DNA of 64,000 nt from Anagrus nilaparvatae (GCA_022575985.1 JAKSXM010000238.1:12108001-12172000); one strand, 5' to 3'. Positions 1-12,893 are shown, counted from the stretch's first letter. The notes: generated by a model from the letters alone, not told the origin. Program-made: numbers and translations.

Positions 1-26
1 ACAAGTTAAAAAAAATTCACACATAC

Positions 27-152
27 CCCTATAATGTGAACCTTGACTCTTATGGCCTTCTTAATACCAGATGCAACAAGAATTTCTTCAGATTCTGTAG
101 CATTGATTGTTGGGCAAAAGGCTGGTCCACTTCTATAACTTGGTCCCAATCT
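27..152 (-). CDS. PlexA: Plexin A, internal exon: start of IPT domain after PSI 2
   Basis: This 42-codon exon encodes RLGPSYRSGPAFCPTINAT, then a segment ending VKVHIIG. It continues the PSI 2-IPT boundary in the plexin A ectodomain; the LVTGV|xRxGPSYRSGP junction is characteristic of insect plexin A. The acceptor is TTATGTTTTCAG (AG at 154-153) and the donor is GGG|GTATGT (exon end 27, GT at 26-25). Both ends are phase 0. The exon is too short to be picked up as a free-standing reading frame and was found by following the splice frame. The next exon lies outside the window to the left, after an intron that starts at 26. Confidence 0.93.
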
Positions 153-375
153 CTGAAAACATAAAGCAATGTTTTATTTTTTTTTCAATTAATAAAAAAA
201 TTTATAGAGATCAGCTGGTACATTCTTAAGTAAGTTTATTAAAAATTTACAAAATGCATGCTTATAAGCAGGTGTGTTTGTTAAAATTTATCTATAGCTT
301 TAAATTTAGCTATTAAAGTTATATAATATGTAATGAAATATTTAAAAAGCTTTTACAGAAAATTAATGAACTTAC

Positions 376-652
376 GGCAACTCCGGTAACAAGTATGTCA
401 TTTCTGCAATTTTCAGCTGTATCATGTGTGCAACGATGCCCATCGACGCACCAATCACATGGAAAAGCAGAACCTACACATTGTGTACATGTCGTGTGAG
501 TACTACAATCAAAAAATGTAAAATCTGTTGATACTAAATCAGGGCCATTTGTCATTCTAACGGATAATTTGGCAGTGAAATGATTTTGGCCAGCTGGTAT
601 AGATGGTAATAAGTCTGTTCTTGGGGTTGTACAATTGACTCCATAAGATTTT
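376..652 (-). CDS. PlexA: Plexin A, internal exon: IPT-like linker end and PSI 2
   Basis: This 277-bp exon follows a 58-bp intron (653-710). It encodes the end of the first IPT-like region (KSYGVNCTTPRT, then AKLSVRMTNGPDLVSTDFTFFDC). It then encodes the second PSI module, with cysteines in TTCTQC, FPCDWC, HRC and ENC, followed by RNDILVTGVA. The FPCDWC...HRCTHD pattern matches PSI 2 of plexins (FPCHWCxxxxxCTH). The acceptor is TTTCTTTTCAG (AG at 654-653) and the donor is GCC|GTAAGT at 376/375. The frame enters with one base completing an Arg codon and leaves in phase 0. The Met that opens the raw reading frame (MTNGPD) is internal to the protein. Confidence 0.95.
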
Positions 653-710
653 CTGAAAAGAAATATAAATGAATATTGATATTATTAAAAGTTTTAAACA
701 AATTTTATAC

Positions 711-1168
711 CTTGTAGCATTGGTAATAAGAGTTTTGTCGAGTGCTGAGAAAGCACATAAGAATTGTCCAGGTAAAGTAGGTAAATTTTCAATACCAAGT
801 TCTAAAGTTCTGGCAGTTGTTCTTTGTAATTGATTAGGTGTAACATTGGTTATAGTTGTACATCGACCACTTTTGTAACTAATCCAATATAATGGATCTT
901 TAGCAGCATCTTGGCAGTCTTTTCTCAAATTACATTTATTTTCTAATGAACACCAACCACAGTATGGATCTTTAGCATTTAAACAATCCCAACATGATTT
1001 ATAAACTGAACATTCTTGTACTTTAACTTTTGAGATTTTCTTTTCAGTCATAACATACAAATGCATTTGATGCTGAGTATCAAATAGTAAATCTGAATTA
1101 ATTGGTGAATCTTTTTCTATTATTATGTCACCATATTCCTGAGCTTGGGAATCTGATTCCACTACCAA
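711..1168 (-). CDS. PlexA: Plexin A, internal exon: end of sema, PSI 1, start of first IPT-like region
   Basis: The exon begins LVVESDSQ and continues the sema frame directly after the LKK of the 35230-35415 exon. The segment HLYVMTEKKISKVKV is the last sema strand. It is followed by the cysteine-rich PSI 1 module, with cysteines at CSVYKSCWDC, YCGWC, NKC and KDC, and then CTTITNVTPNQLQ leading into the IPT-like linker. The acceptor is CTTTTGTTTACAG (AG at 1170-1169). The donor is ACAAG|GTATAA at 711/710. The 458-bp length gives a phase-2 end, so an AG dinucleotide is completed by the first A of the next exon to an Arg codon. A TTG at 1168 opens the frame but is an internal Leu codon, not a start. 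The codon-level fit to plexins across both splice junctions makes this call secure. Confidence 0.95.
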
Positions 1169-4100
1169 CTGTAAACAAAAGAAAAATTATTAGTTTGACT
1201 GTATATATATAAAATAAAATAAAATTGAAAATTTTTGACAGAGAAAGAGTTAATTTGACCATGAGAAAACAAAGTCGATATTTATCAGACACAAAGTTAT
1301 GAGTATTATAAAAAAACAAACGAAGGTTAAACTTGTCTATATTATCTTTTTAGCTGATCTTATACACATAATTTTTCTTTAACAGATTAATTATTTTTTT
1401 TTAAAATTATATATTTGACATATTTCTCACGTTTTTTTTTTCTTAAATTTTTAAAAATAAAATTTATAACCTTTAATTATATTTTATTGGATGTATCTAT
1501 ATTTATTTTAGTAGAGTAAATTTAATTGCTTATTTTTTTTATTTAAAATATTGGTATTCTGCTGTTGCAACTTTCAATTTAGATTCATGTACCTGTAATT
1601 AAATTAAATTCTTTTATTTTTTTTTATGGAACAAAAAAAAAATAAACAAAAGCTTTTTATTAAAAAAATAATTTTATTTTATTTTGCAATATTTTTTAGT
1701 CTGTGTGTGTGGTTTTTGCAAAATTTTAGATTAAAAAAAAGAAACAATATTTTTTATAATATTTTTTAATCAAGAATAACAAAAAAAAAAAAAAGTATTT
1801 TTATTCAAAATCGAATAAATCCAAAAGCCAATTACTTTTATAAGAAAGAAAAGAAAAAAAAGTTTAAAAAAACAAAAAAAAAGAATAAAAGAAAAGTTTT
1901 TTAGTTAATTTTTCTTTTATACTTTTAAATGATTTTGGATTAGCTCTAACTTTTTTTTTTTAATTATAAAGTATTTTAAAGGATTTAAAAAAAGTTTCTG
2001 TTTGTTTTATTGAGATTATATTGATTTACTGCTTTTTTCTAAAAAAATATAGTTAGAAAACAATTAAATTATTTTTTTGTTATAAAAAAATTTTTAATAT
2101 TTTTCTTTGAAAATTCCAAAAAAAAAAGTTTATTTATTAATTCTGTTTTTTTTTTCATGATCAAAGTGAATATAAAAAAAACAATTACACAAAAGTATTT
2201 TTTAATATTTTTAAATGTCAGAAAAATTTTTTATCAGTACCTTGAAAAAAAAAGAAATAAACTTGACTTGTTATTAAATAAAACTATGAAAAAATTTAAT
2301 TATTTTAAATGTAAACTTTTCAGAGTCTGCAGTATAAATAAAACAACATTTTAATTGAATTTATGTTATATTAAAAATTATTTAATCAAAAATTTAGCTT
2401 AAGGCAATTTTTTTATATAATGAAAAAACTATCTTTAGATATCATTTAATTCTTAGAAAATAAAAATGGTTTAATTTGAATAAATAATTTTCTTTCTCAC
2501 GATACAAAAGGATTATTTTATTATTTACACGAAGAAAGAATTATTCCACTTGTAGTTTTTTAGGTCTCTGTATGCGAAATTCCCTTTCGGTTTCTTCGCG
2601 CTCTGGATATAATCTTTTTAAAAGATAAAAAGGCGCTAAAGACAGTAATAAAAAAAATTTACTATACAAATGTCGGTTATTTCTTTAATGCTTGTTATTG
2701 TATGTGTGTTTGTATGTTAAATAAGTAATGATTGTAACAATTACTTTTTTTACTCGAGAATTTATTTTTTTAAATTTACTAAATTGTTTCGGAGATAGTT
2801 ATGGTAAAATTTGCGAATTAGTACGATAGCTGAATTTTTGTACAGAGAGTGAAGACCAAAACATACTCAGTTTCGTACCCTAGTTTTTTGGCCATGAGTT
2901 CTGGAAGTTATGGGTCCACAAAGTTGGTTAATTTTTCGCAAAAGAAATAGCCTAGATTTGAGATTATAAGCCGAAACGTAGGCACTTGGTTTTTCATTTG
3001 AAATTTTCGGTAACTGGATTCGAGAGGGATATATCACAGAATACGTGGTTTTGGACGCGGGTAAACGGTGAAACTTCAATTGCCTGTCATACCTCTCTAT
3101 AATCCAGATACTAAGCATGTCCAATATAAATTTGGTATGATTTGGCCTCATCCAAATTTCACTGTGCCAAAATTCAACTGTAGTACACGCATTTTTTACC
3201 ATAGCTATCCCCAAAAACTAAAAATTTTGCCAAAAAGAACTGCATTTAAAAAATTTTTTATAATAAAACCCAATAATACAATTTATGTAAGTTGTGAAAA
3301 TTCGATTACATAAATTCAGAAATATTAATTTGCTAATTTACCATACGAAAACGGTTTTCATAATTTCTGTTTTAATTAATATTCGTATTATTTTTAAATT
3401 TTAATATCAGTAAATATTATTACGAATTTTAGAACCAACAAAAGCACAAATAAATTATAAATATTCATGATTTAATTAGGTTATCAAAGAAATTCATAAT
3501 TTTACATTAAAAAAAAAAGTTAACTAATTAATGTTTACAAAAATTTTTAGATAGTACATACAAATATTAAATTTTAATTAAACGTAAACAAATGAAAACA
3601 TTTTTTTATATGAAAAAAAAAGCTTTTGAAACGAAATATTTTTTTTTTTTCGAATGTACTTGAAACTATAAAAAAAAAGTTTAGTAATTACATAACATTT
3701 TTTTTTTAATGTACAGGACGACATAAAAACAATTTTAACATTTTTATGTACTTTTAACAAGTTATTATTATTTTGTTAAACACAACAAATTTTTATGTTG
3801 GTACTTGAAAAATAAATACTTCAAACTACTTGTATTACATCAGTAATATCAAATTTTGTCATTTTTTAAAAAAATTGTCCCGAGAAAAAATTTAAAAGTG
3901 GATTTTTTTAGGCCCTTTTAAGGCATTTTTTTTGGGCCATGTAAGGCTCTTTCATAGATTTGAATTTAGAAAAGTGCTACCTGGCTTTTATTTTATTTTT
4001 AAAAATTTCAATAACTTTATATTTATTACTTTTTCTTACATAAACATCAAAAACTTTATTACGATTTCATAAAAAAAATACTTTTTATTTATTTAAACCA

Positions 4101-7100
4101 AAAAAAAAAATAAAAAAATAAAGAAAAAGTAATAAAAATTTTATTTCTATTATTAATGAATTTTATATTAAATTTTTTCAAATTTATTTTACAAAGACTT
4201 TATTTTTTATTACAGAGCTTGTTATCAGACAAATTTCAACGTACCATAAAAAAAAAATTTCTGTTTCGTATCGCGAAAAATAAAAACCATAGTATAAGTT
4301 AAGGTACATTTTTTTTTTTAACCTGACGGAGTAAATCGTTGGAAAAATCTAGGGATTACAAGCTTTTTTTTTGTATGTGTGTGTATTTTATGGTTTTTTT
4401 ATATATAAAAAAAAAGATAGCTATCCAGTAGCATCACATAGAGAAGACAATTTTTACCTTTTTATATTACAAGTTAAAAATTGGTGCAATTGGTCGTAAA
4501 AAAAAATATATAGTTCCGTATAGTTTAACTTTATTATTATAATAATTTCGGAAGTAAAAAAAAAGAAGGCACACCTTTAGCTAATTTTCTACATGGATAA
4601 TTCCACGTTAAATGATAAAATAAAAAAAAATTTTTTAAAAAGAATTTTATAAGTCTTTTTTTGCAAAAAATAGACTGGAATAACCTATATATGCATAAAT
4701 AATTATTTGGGTTTGGTGAGGAAAGAGTTATTACGATAGATGAAATAGAGTATGTTAATATCATGGATCATTAAATTACATAATATTCTTCCTATTAGGA
4801 AAAAAAATTTTTTTTTAAACACAAAAAATAATAAAAAATAATTATAGACCATTTTATTTTTATGTCTGCTGTTTAACAAAAAAGGCGTTAGAACATGCAC
4901 ACACGTTTTTGTGGTTACTTTTATTTTCTTTTAACAAAACAAACCCTCTTCTAAAGTAAAATTAATAGAAATTGACAGGGTAAAAAAGCTTCTATACAAA
5001 TACTTCACAGCATGCAAACTTTTAGGGATGTTTTTTTTTTTTAATGTACACGGAAATAAGTGATCTATTCAAATATTACATAAAAGTAAAAAAAATGTTT
5101 CAATCAAGATTAATCGTCGTTAATTGGAAAATTTAATTACTTGTAAAGATGTAATTTTTTATTTTAACGCTTATTTTGTAATTTAAATCAGACTATTATG
5201 TTTAATGTTAATTTTTATTTACGTGGGAGAAAAGATAAATATAAAAGTTTGCTTTATGAATGATGTTTGCTTTTTTATTTTCTTGGCTTAATTAATCACT
5301 GATGTTATCAGCTGTGATATTTTTAATATGGATATTTTTGCTAAGTGTTTTTTAAACGTTTTTTTGATCATGGAATTTTTTGGACAGAAAAGTATTTTTT
5401 ACTGTTTCAGGGTTCATAAAGAATTCTTAGAAAGTTGATTTAATTAGCAGGAGATAAAAGAACAACAAGGACTTGGTAAAAAAAGTTCATTTAGCAAGAA
5501 AGTGGCAAAAGAATATAAAAAATGACTAACCAACTCACATCTGCTAATTTAACGTTCATTTGTCAATATTTTCATATTTAAAAAAGAGTAAAAATAAAAA
5601 GAAAATTTACAAAAATTAAGACAAAAAAAGATTGAAACACTCGAACGCTAAAAATTAATTAAATTCAAGTAGGAAAAACTTATAATTAAATATTTCAATT
5701 CGAATCTTGACTAAAAAAAAAGTCTACCCCTTTTTTCATATCCATAAAATTGTGTATATTTTTCGATAAATAAAAAAAAAATTGAATCAATAATTTCCAT
5801 TAATATCAATCATAAAACGTATATGACGTGTAGATAGAAAAAAAAGCGAGATAGAAAAAAAATTATAAATTTGAATATGTATGTCATACATCAAATTAAT
5901 ACATCACTTTTGTATAACACAATTTTTTTTTTCCTTTCTTTAGAAGCCAATACACTTTTTTTTATAAGCCCATGCCATTCTCAAGTTTTTCTTTTTATAT
6001 GCGAGTATGTGTGTGTGTATGTAAAAAAAAGCTTGTCTATTGCAGATCCGAGCCAGAAAAATTCCCTAAAGGCATCAAAAAGTGCATTGACTGTTGCAGT
6101 GATTCCGTGTACACAATTGCAAATATTTAGATTTTTTTTTTATTGTTGGACTTTTTTTTTCGTACACTAGAGATTTTCAATTTTTTTACGAGGATCAAAA
6201 CTAACCATTTGGATTAAATTGGCACATTGTTAAGAAAAATTTATACGATATTTTTTCGAAAAATATTTTTTAAGAATTTTTCTATACCATTTTTTTTGAC
6301 GTTTGAGTGATGTTTTTAAAAAATATATTTTATATTTAATTTTGATTGATATTCACGTACGATTTTTTTTGTGTAAAAATTACTCAATTTCAATTAAATA
6401 TATTTTGCATTATATTCAATTAACAGAATTCTCGAAAATGCAAATATTCGATACGAATATCATTGTTTATTTTAAATTAAATATTCGCAGTATTTAAATT
6501 AATTAAAAAAAAAAGTTTATTTAATAATTTTTACCTTCAATTTTTCACCATATACATAATAAAGATGAATCATAATTTGACAAGTTTCCTCGCTCTACAT
6601 AAATATTATAATTATACCCCAATTAGAATCTGAGTATTATTAACAAGACACGAAGTTGTTAATTACCTCGTGTCATAATTACGTACATGAAAAATAAAAT
6701 TATTGAAAAACTTGTTGAAAATTCGATATTTTATTTATTCTTCAATAATTTCATGTCTTTGAAGCATTTAGAAATGGTCTAGTTAGAGTATTCTGTGTAC
6801 TGAAAGTATCTTTGACAATACACTCACACACACATAGAGAGAGATTGCTGATTCACATCGATTTTCATAAATAATATTATGCATATATTTATAGTACAGG
6901 GCTCCTCTCGTACTTATTCATGTATATGCAATTTTGTGTGTTGTCGTCTGATTGACAAGATAGCATGTCTTATTTGAACTTTTTAATGTATGTGTATTGG
7001 ATATTTTATCGATTTTATATCGCATTTGTTTTTTGAGCATTACTGAAATTGGATAAAATATAAAATTTATTGCTTTCAAAGAGATTTTTTATTTATTTTT

Positions 7101-7190
7101 TTTACTGGACTTTGTTTTTTATTGTTAAATATATTATTTACAAGATTAAATGCAATTTTTATGTGGAAATACAATATTGTTACGGAATTC
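1169..7190. other. AT-rich intronic sequence without recognised gene
   Basis: The stretch is mostly poly-A/poly-T tracts with short unique sequence. A partial TIR-like string TGTACACGGAAATAA occurs at about 5045, similar to the ends of the MITE at 45316. Apart from the segment at 2820-3320 nothing else stands out. Confidence 0.6.
2820..3320. other. Both-strand-open segment in the intron, probably an old TE fragment
   Basis: This stretch is less AT-rich than its surroundings. It is open on the minus strand (2867-3214, 115 codons) and on the plus strand (3068-3313, 81 codons). Neither translation shows a recognisable domain, and the two strands being open together argues against a real gene. 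The phrase CACTGTGCCAAAATTCAACTG resembles filler sequence of non-autonomous transposons. Function is unknown and a fossil repeat is the best guess. Confidence 0.3.
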
Positions 7191-7254
7191 AAAATTTAAC
7201 CTGAAAAAGTGATCAAAGTTTGAGGGTCCTCGGAGATGTTTCATTACCAGATTT

Positions 7255-7460
7255 GGTCTAGAAAAGGTTTTTTGGGTCGCTGATTTTGGGGTCCTGTCTA
7301 TAAAAAATTGGTTCTTTATCTTTAAATTAGCAAAAACTACCCCTAAAATGGACACTTTAAATTCTAATACATTTTTTCAAATTTAAGGTTGAAGCTCCAA
7401 ATCTCATACACAGGACCCCAACATTTTTAACCAGTGACTCAAAAAAAACCTATATAGACC
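7255..7460. repeat. Fold-back (imperfect inverted repeat), ~45-50-bp arms
   Basis: The left arm 7255-7297 starts GGTCTAGAAAAGGTTTTTTG and ends GGGGTCCTGT. It is complementary to the right arm 7410-7460, which starts ACAGGACCCC and ends CCTATATAGACC, with a few mismatches. The loop is about 110 bp. This looks like a small palindromic non-autonomous element or its remnant. The open frame 7146-7355 that overlaps it has no coding character. Confidence 0.7.
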
Positions 7461-8436
7461 AAAAAAACGCTTTTAGGGAAATTTTCTGCAAATTTAAGGG
7501 TTAAGAGCCAATTTTTTGTACACAGGATAGACAGGGCAGGAAAACTCCTGTCAAGGGGAGACAGCCAGCAACTTAACACCCTAAACTGTATTTTAACTAG
7601 AGTATTTGGGGGTCAGTACGTTACAAGATACTTTACTGACCTAACATCAACTGGATTTTAGTTTTTTGATCTACTGATTTTAAATTTACATGCTTTTTTT
7701 CTCTAAAAAGCACTAGCGAGTCTTTGGGATTTCACAAACACGTTTCACTCACAGGCCTTGAGTATTTTCCTAGCGATACAGTAAAATATTACTTTTTTAT
7801 ATATATTTCTTTTAAAAATTTAATATTAAAAATCTACAGAATTTCTATATAAAAATAAAAAAATATTTATTTTATCGAACGCAGTAGCATGCACTTTGTA
7901 CGTCTTATTAATATTTACCTACGAACAGAAAAAAAAACGTCTAAATAAATATTTAACATAAAACTTTGCAATATGCAATTTTTTAAAATTAAATTTCTAA
8001 ACCATCATATTCAGCACTTATTTAATTTAAAAAAATCAAAATTTAATTAAATCAAAAGTTGTATAATTAAAGTGAAAAAAAAGGTCATAAAATGATGATA
8101 ATAAATAATAAACACATGCATGTAGAGAAGGCTCTTAATCATATTAATTTCCAACATCATATAAAACTTCTCTTAATAAATACAAATGTTACTTTATGTA
8201 AATTAAAAATTAACACACAAATATTTAAAATTATTTTATGTAATAAATTTTTTTTACTTTTTTTTTTTTAAATAAAAGAGCATTTAATATAAATCCTTTT
8301 ACAAGAAATACAATAGTACCATAACTTTTCATTTATGTGTATGCATTTACAGATATCATAGTAAATGTACCTGAATAATATCTAAATATATATATTAGCC
8401 TGATTATAAATTTTGAAATTTTAAGTGTTTTTTATG

Positions 8437-9677
8437 TGTAGAGTTAAAAAAATGTAGAGAATATTACTACAGTTTAGTATTTTTACTACAATTTAGTAAT
8501 ATTACTACAAATTGTAGTAATTTTACTATTTCGTAGTAATATTTCAGGGGCGTTTTCATGGATCATATTTTTACTAGATTCTAGGGACACTAGAGTTGAA
8601 ATAATTCAGGGTCGATTTCATGGAGCATATTTTTACTAGATTCTGGGGGCACTAGAGTAAAAATAATTAATTATGTTTCAAAACCTGTTCAAATTCTGCT
8701 TGTACAGGATCCACAAAATCGCCTCAGAGCAAAATTGTAATAAATTTTCAGTGATATATACTAGGGTCGATTTCATGGAGCTTATTCTTACTAGATTCTG
8801 GGGACACTAGAGTTGAAATGATTGAACTTCAGTAATTATTACTAAAAATTTATTAAAATTCTACTTGAAGGTAGTTTCCTGGATCCTACTCGAGCAGAAT
8901 AATAATAAATTTAAAGTCATAATTAATTATTTTTACTTTAGTGCCCCGAGAATCTAGTAAGAATACGCTCCATGAGGGGCGATTTCATGGAGGGAATTCT
9001 TACTAAAATCTGGGGACTCTAGAGTTGAATAGATTGAACTCTAGTAATGATCACTAAAAATTAATGAAATTTTTGCTCAGAAGCGATTTTATAGACCCTG
9101 CTCGAGCAGAAATTTAATAAATTTTGAGTCATAATTAATTATTTCTACTCTAGTGCCCCTAGAACCTAGTAATAATGTGGAGCGTATTCTCACTAGATCC
9201 TAGGGGCACTAGAGTAGAAACAGATAGAAATAATTAATTATGACACAAAATTAATTAAAATTTTGCTACTGGGCGATTTTATGGATCCTGCTCGAGCAGA
9301 CTTTTAATAAATTTTGAGTCATAATTAATTATTTCTATTCTAGTGCCTCTAGAATCTAGTAAGAATACGCTCCATGAAATCATCTCTTTAAGGGGCGATT
9401 TCATGGAGCTTATTCTTACTAGATTCTGGGGACACTAGAGTTGAAACGATTGAACTTCAGTAATTATTACTGAAAATTATTTAAAATTCTGCTTGAAGGT
9501 ATAGTTTCCTGGATCCTGCTCGAGCAGAAAAATAATAAATTTCTACTTTAGTGCCCCTAGAATCTAGTAAGAATACGCGCCATGAAATCGACCCTTTACA
9601 AGTGTAGTAAAATTACGAGAATTTGTAGTAATATTACTAAATTGTAGTAACATTGTGTAAATTTTTTTTACTGTGTG
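8437..9677. mobile_element. ~1.2-kb fold-back element of alternating inverted units
   Basis: The ends are complementary: the left has TTACTACAGTTTAG and TAGTAATATTACTACAA, the right has TTGTAGTAATATTACTAAAT and GTAGTAACATTG. The interior is built from units reading GATTTCATGGAGC, then TTCTTACTAGATTCTGGGG, then ACTAGAGTTGAAA. They occur forward near 8548, 8609, 8762, 8980, 9180 and 9393, and reverse-complemented near 8934, 9139, 9339 and 9543. Repeated CTCGAGCAG and GGATCC-containing spacers join them. No open frame is present. It is probably a non-autonomous fold-back or MITE-like element expanded by internal duplication. Confidence 0.75.
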
Positions 9678-11390
9678 GTAAAAAGTGCCAAAAGTGATTT
9701 TACAAATAAAACCAAAATCTTAAAAAACTAAAATTTATAGGTTAAATTTACACTTCTGACATTCACACATAAAACTAAAACTTTGAAAAACAACGTCCAG
9801 GCTAATAGTTTATGCATCTAACAAGAACATAAACAAACTGCATGCAAAGATATTCAGATGACAAAAGAGAGAGATATATTATAACCCTTTAGACCAAAGG
9901 CGCCTACACACATACACATACATAGAAACGATATATTATATGAGTTTTGTGCGTTTAATGGAATTTCAAGGATTATATATATGGAAAATTTTTATACATA
10001 CATTTAAAAAGGTCAAAATTAAATTATTTTACTTTTTTTTTTAATGTGCATCATAAAAGAAAAAAAAATAAATAAATATATATTGCAACCGAAGTTACGC
10101 GCGCGTTAAATTAAAACTGGTTATCATTTTTTTCTTTTTTAATACTTTTTTAATATCTCGCACGAAGAGAAAAATATTAAATGTTTTTTTTTTTTTGTTA
10201 ATCTTATTTAATATTTTTATTATTGACATAAATAATATGATTGACGCTTATATATAAATTATTTATTTGTCAGTGTGTGGGTATTTATTGTTAACTTTTA
10301 TTATTCTAAAAAAATTGTACTTTTTTAAAAAAAATTTTTTTATTTTGCAATAGAATATGGACGTTTATAGGTCAGTTTTATTTATTTATATTAAAATTCT
10401 TTAATATTCTTAATTTGTTGTTATTTTTTAAGAGTGACATTATAAATTATTGTTTAAGATATATTGAAATCATTTTTTTTTTTACACATAACCTCAAAAG
10501 TCAATAATAATCAACAATAATGTGGCTTTTATAAAGAAAAAATTTCACATGAAATAATAAAAAAAGAATTTATATTTATTATTATGAAATTTTATGTTTA
10601 AATGTCTAATCATATATCAACCTTTCAAAAAACATAAAAAAGGAAAAACATGTTTTTTTAAATAAATAGCGAATATCATTTTCTTGAATAATAAAATTTA
10701 CTCATTTTTCACTTGTTTTTTTTTTTTAGAAAAATTTAGGTATGAATTTTTTAATAAAATAAAAGAATAAGATTCACATCTAACTATTTTCTTCTATAAC
10801 AATGTGGGTCGAACGTGCTTTGAAACAAATATTTAAGCTGAATTCACTGTGTGGTTGATTTACGTCAAGAAATTTATGCAATTTTACGTTTTAGCACGTT
10901 AACTCTTTTTTTTTTATATAAAACAATTACTTTTTTATGCCTTTTATTTTTTTTTTCTTAAAAAGGAATTGATAATGCATTTTGTTTATTTGGGCAAAAA
11001 GTATAAAATTTCTAGAAAAAATGACACGAAGTAATTATTTTTTGTACGATTTAATGAGTAAAAATAAAAATAATTAAAGGTTAATTATTTTAATGAAAAA
11101 AAAGATATTATAAACTGAATATGAATTTTATTTTTTAAGATATTTAATATTCTTAGGACATCTTCAGAAGCGGTATAATAAAAAGCGTTGACATTTATGT
11201 AATTAAAACATGATGTTTTCGTGTTTATTTTCTAAATTACCATAATAATAATGAAAATTATCTTTTTCTTTAATTTAATATTATATTTTAAATGTTTCTT
11301 TTAATTTAATTGTTGAAAATTTTAGAGAATTATGTAAATTAATAACTGCAGTAAATAAGTTAGGAATTTAATTGAAAAACTATTTATAAT
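9678..11390. other. AT-rich intronic sequence, nothing recognised
   Basis: Poly-A/T runs and simple AT sequence. No gene, RNA or clear repeat unit was seen. Confidence 0.6.
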
Positions 11391-11937
11391 ATTTTGTTCT
11401 CTCTTAAATTGCAGGTTCAAATGACAACAAACCAGATCGTTTCCGGCAAGCAACAGATTGACCTTTGAAGATAACAAATATAATTGAAAAAAAAAGCAGA
11501 AAATAATTAATAGCATTACTGCATAGCAGTGAATCTGCATCTTCAATTGAAATAAAACTAATGGTGAAACGAAAAATTTATGAGGCCAAAAAATTACGCG
11601 TTTTCGTTTCACTAACCAATAAAAGTAGTCTGATAATTGTATGTGGCTATGATAACTAAAATTTAAAATATCTACACAACTGATGTCTTGAAAGCCTTCA
11701 ACCAAGGATAGAAAAGGCACCAAAATAACCTGACTATAACTACCGATTCCATGGTATTAATAAATTACATCAATAATCACAAAATAACATTTCGTTCCCT
11801 CCAAAAAGTTAAAACAAAATGCATTGTTAATTAAAATAATGCAAATATGCAAATTTATATCATTTTAATCGTTCTAAGAAACATCACGAATTTTCTAGAG
11901 GCAAATACGCCACAGTGTGTAAAATACGTCTCTGGGG

Positions 11938-11945
11938 TATAAATA
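11938..11945 (+). promoter_or_regulatory. Possible TATA-box core promoter of a retroelement remnant
   Basis: GGGGTATAAATACG carries a consensus TATA box (TATAAATA). A purine-pyrimidine start context (AGACATTC, about 11971) follows roughly 30 bp downstream, where a Pol II start would be expected. Upstream is a doubled ATGCAAATATGCAAAT (around 11840). The ATG at 11999 opens a 63-codon frame without known domain. The sequence resembles the promoter region of an LTR, but no matching LTR ends were found. The call rests on spacing alone. Confidence 0.3.
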
Positions 11946-12684
11946 CGAAGACGAATTTCGTTACAAGCTGAGACATTCTTTGGATTTCTAGTGGTTCTAT
12001 GCTACTTGTAAAGCATTTTGAAATAATAAAGATTAGTTGTTTTAACATCTGTGTTAATTATTCAAGTCTCAATAATTATATTATCTTTTATAAGTTCAAC
12101 AGTTATCAAATATTTCTGCTCTTGATCAATACTGGTTATTTTTTCATTGGCCATAAGGGTTTTTGGCCTAATCAGCCGACACTGTGTTAGATAGGAAATT
12201 AAGTAAATAAAATAAATAATCCGCTGCAAGGACAGGGTCCAAACCTGCCCACTACAGGATCCCCAGTGGTTTTACCTATTCTAAATCTGCGTATCACACT
12301 TAAATGTTAATTTCCTTGAGAGGGTTCCATAGTTTTACCTCAAACTTATTCCTATCCTATATTTATGCCTAATCACCATTCTTTTTGAGAATCCTCCAAG
12401 GTGTTAAGTATTCTGAACCTCAGTACTACGCTTCAATGTCAATTTCCTTCGAAATCCTTCAAAGTATTTCCGTTAACTTATTCCTAATCTTAGTATCATG
12501 TCTGAATTACGATCCCTTTTGTAATTTCCGATGAATTTACTTATTTCGAATCTGCGAACCACACTCAAACTATGTAACTCTTCATTTCCTTGGGAGAGTT
12601 CCTAGTTTTATCCTAAACTTATTCCTTCTCTTAGTAATATGCCTAAATGCCGATTTCTCTTACCTATTCTGAATTATTGTACTA

Positions 12685-12701
12685 ATATAAAACTAATGTA
12701 A
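12685..12701. repeat. Target-site duplication, left copy
   Basis: The 17-bp ATATAAAACTAATGTAA is identical to the copy at 12894-12910 on the other side of the SINE-like insert. Confidence 0.75.
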
Positions 12702-12893
12702 TGCCTAGGCTGCATTTTTTTCTGGACTGAAGTAATACCTAAACAGGGAGTCCCGGTCCGGATTCTATGATATTATCATAAATGCAGGAGGGTGGGGATT
12801 ACCTCGAATTTAAGGTTGAGTCCCACATAACCATACAGTACGCGCTGTATGGTATGCGTAAACAGTATTCTCCTAGTCCTACGAAAAAAAAAT
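12702..12893 (+). mobile_element. 192-bp SINE-like insertion with poly-A tail
   Basis: The insert is flanked by a perfect 17-bp direct repeat, ATATAAAACTAATGTAA, at 12685-12701 and 12894-12910. It ends in an A-rich tail (CGAAAAAAAAATAT), and it interrupts a tandem-repeat unit whose two halves resume on either side. These are hallmarks of target-primed reverse transcription. The interior is comparatively GC-rich (AGTCCCGGTCCGG) and contains GGTTGAGTCCC, possibly a decayed Pol III B box. Family unknown. Confidence 0.75.

Noticed and set aside
557..1168. A 203-codon free-standing ORF starting at 1168
   Set aside because: The start is a TTG inside an exon and the last ~50 codons read into the 58-bp intron and the next exon in the wrong frame. 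The true feature is the exon 711-1168.
1128..1319. Minus-strand ORF overlapping the PSI 1 exon
   Set aside because: Different frame from plexin; out-of-frame shadow plus AT-rich intron.
1569..1600. Possible recursive splice site AATTACAG|GTACATG near the intron 3' end
   Set aside because: The sequence preceding the AG on the sense strand is purine-rich, with no polypyrimidine tract.
2867..3214. 115-codon minus-strand ORF
   Set aside because: Overlaps an open plus-strand frame, no domain, no splice or promoter context. Treated as a likely TE fragment.
11322..11723. 133-codon minus-strand ORF
   Set aside because: The longest frame after the plexin exon-bearing one, but hydrophobic Phe/Leu/Ile-rich composition typical of AT-rich noise, no recognisable motif. 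The DNA contains palindromes (GTGAAACGAAAA...TTTTCGTTTCAC) instead.
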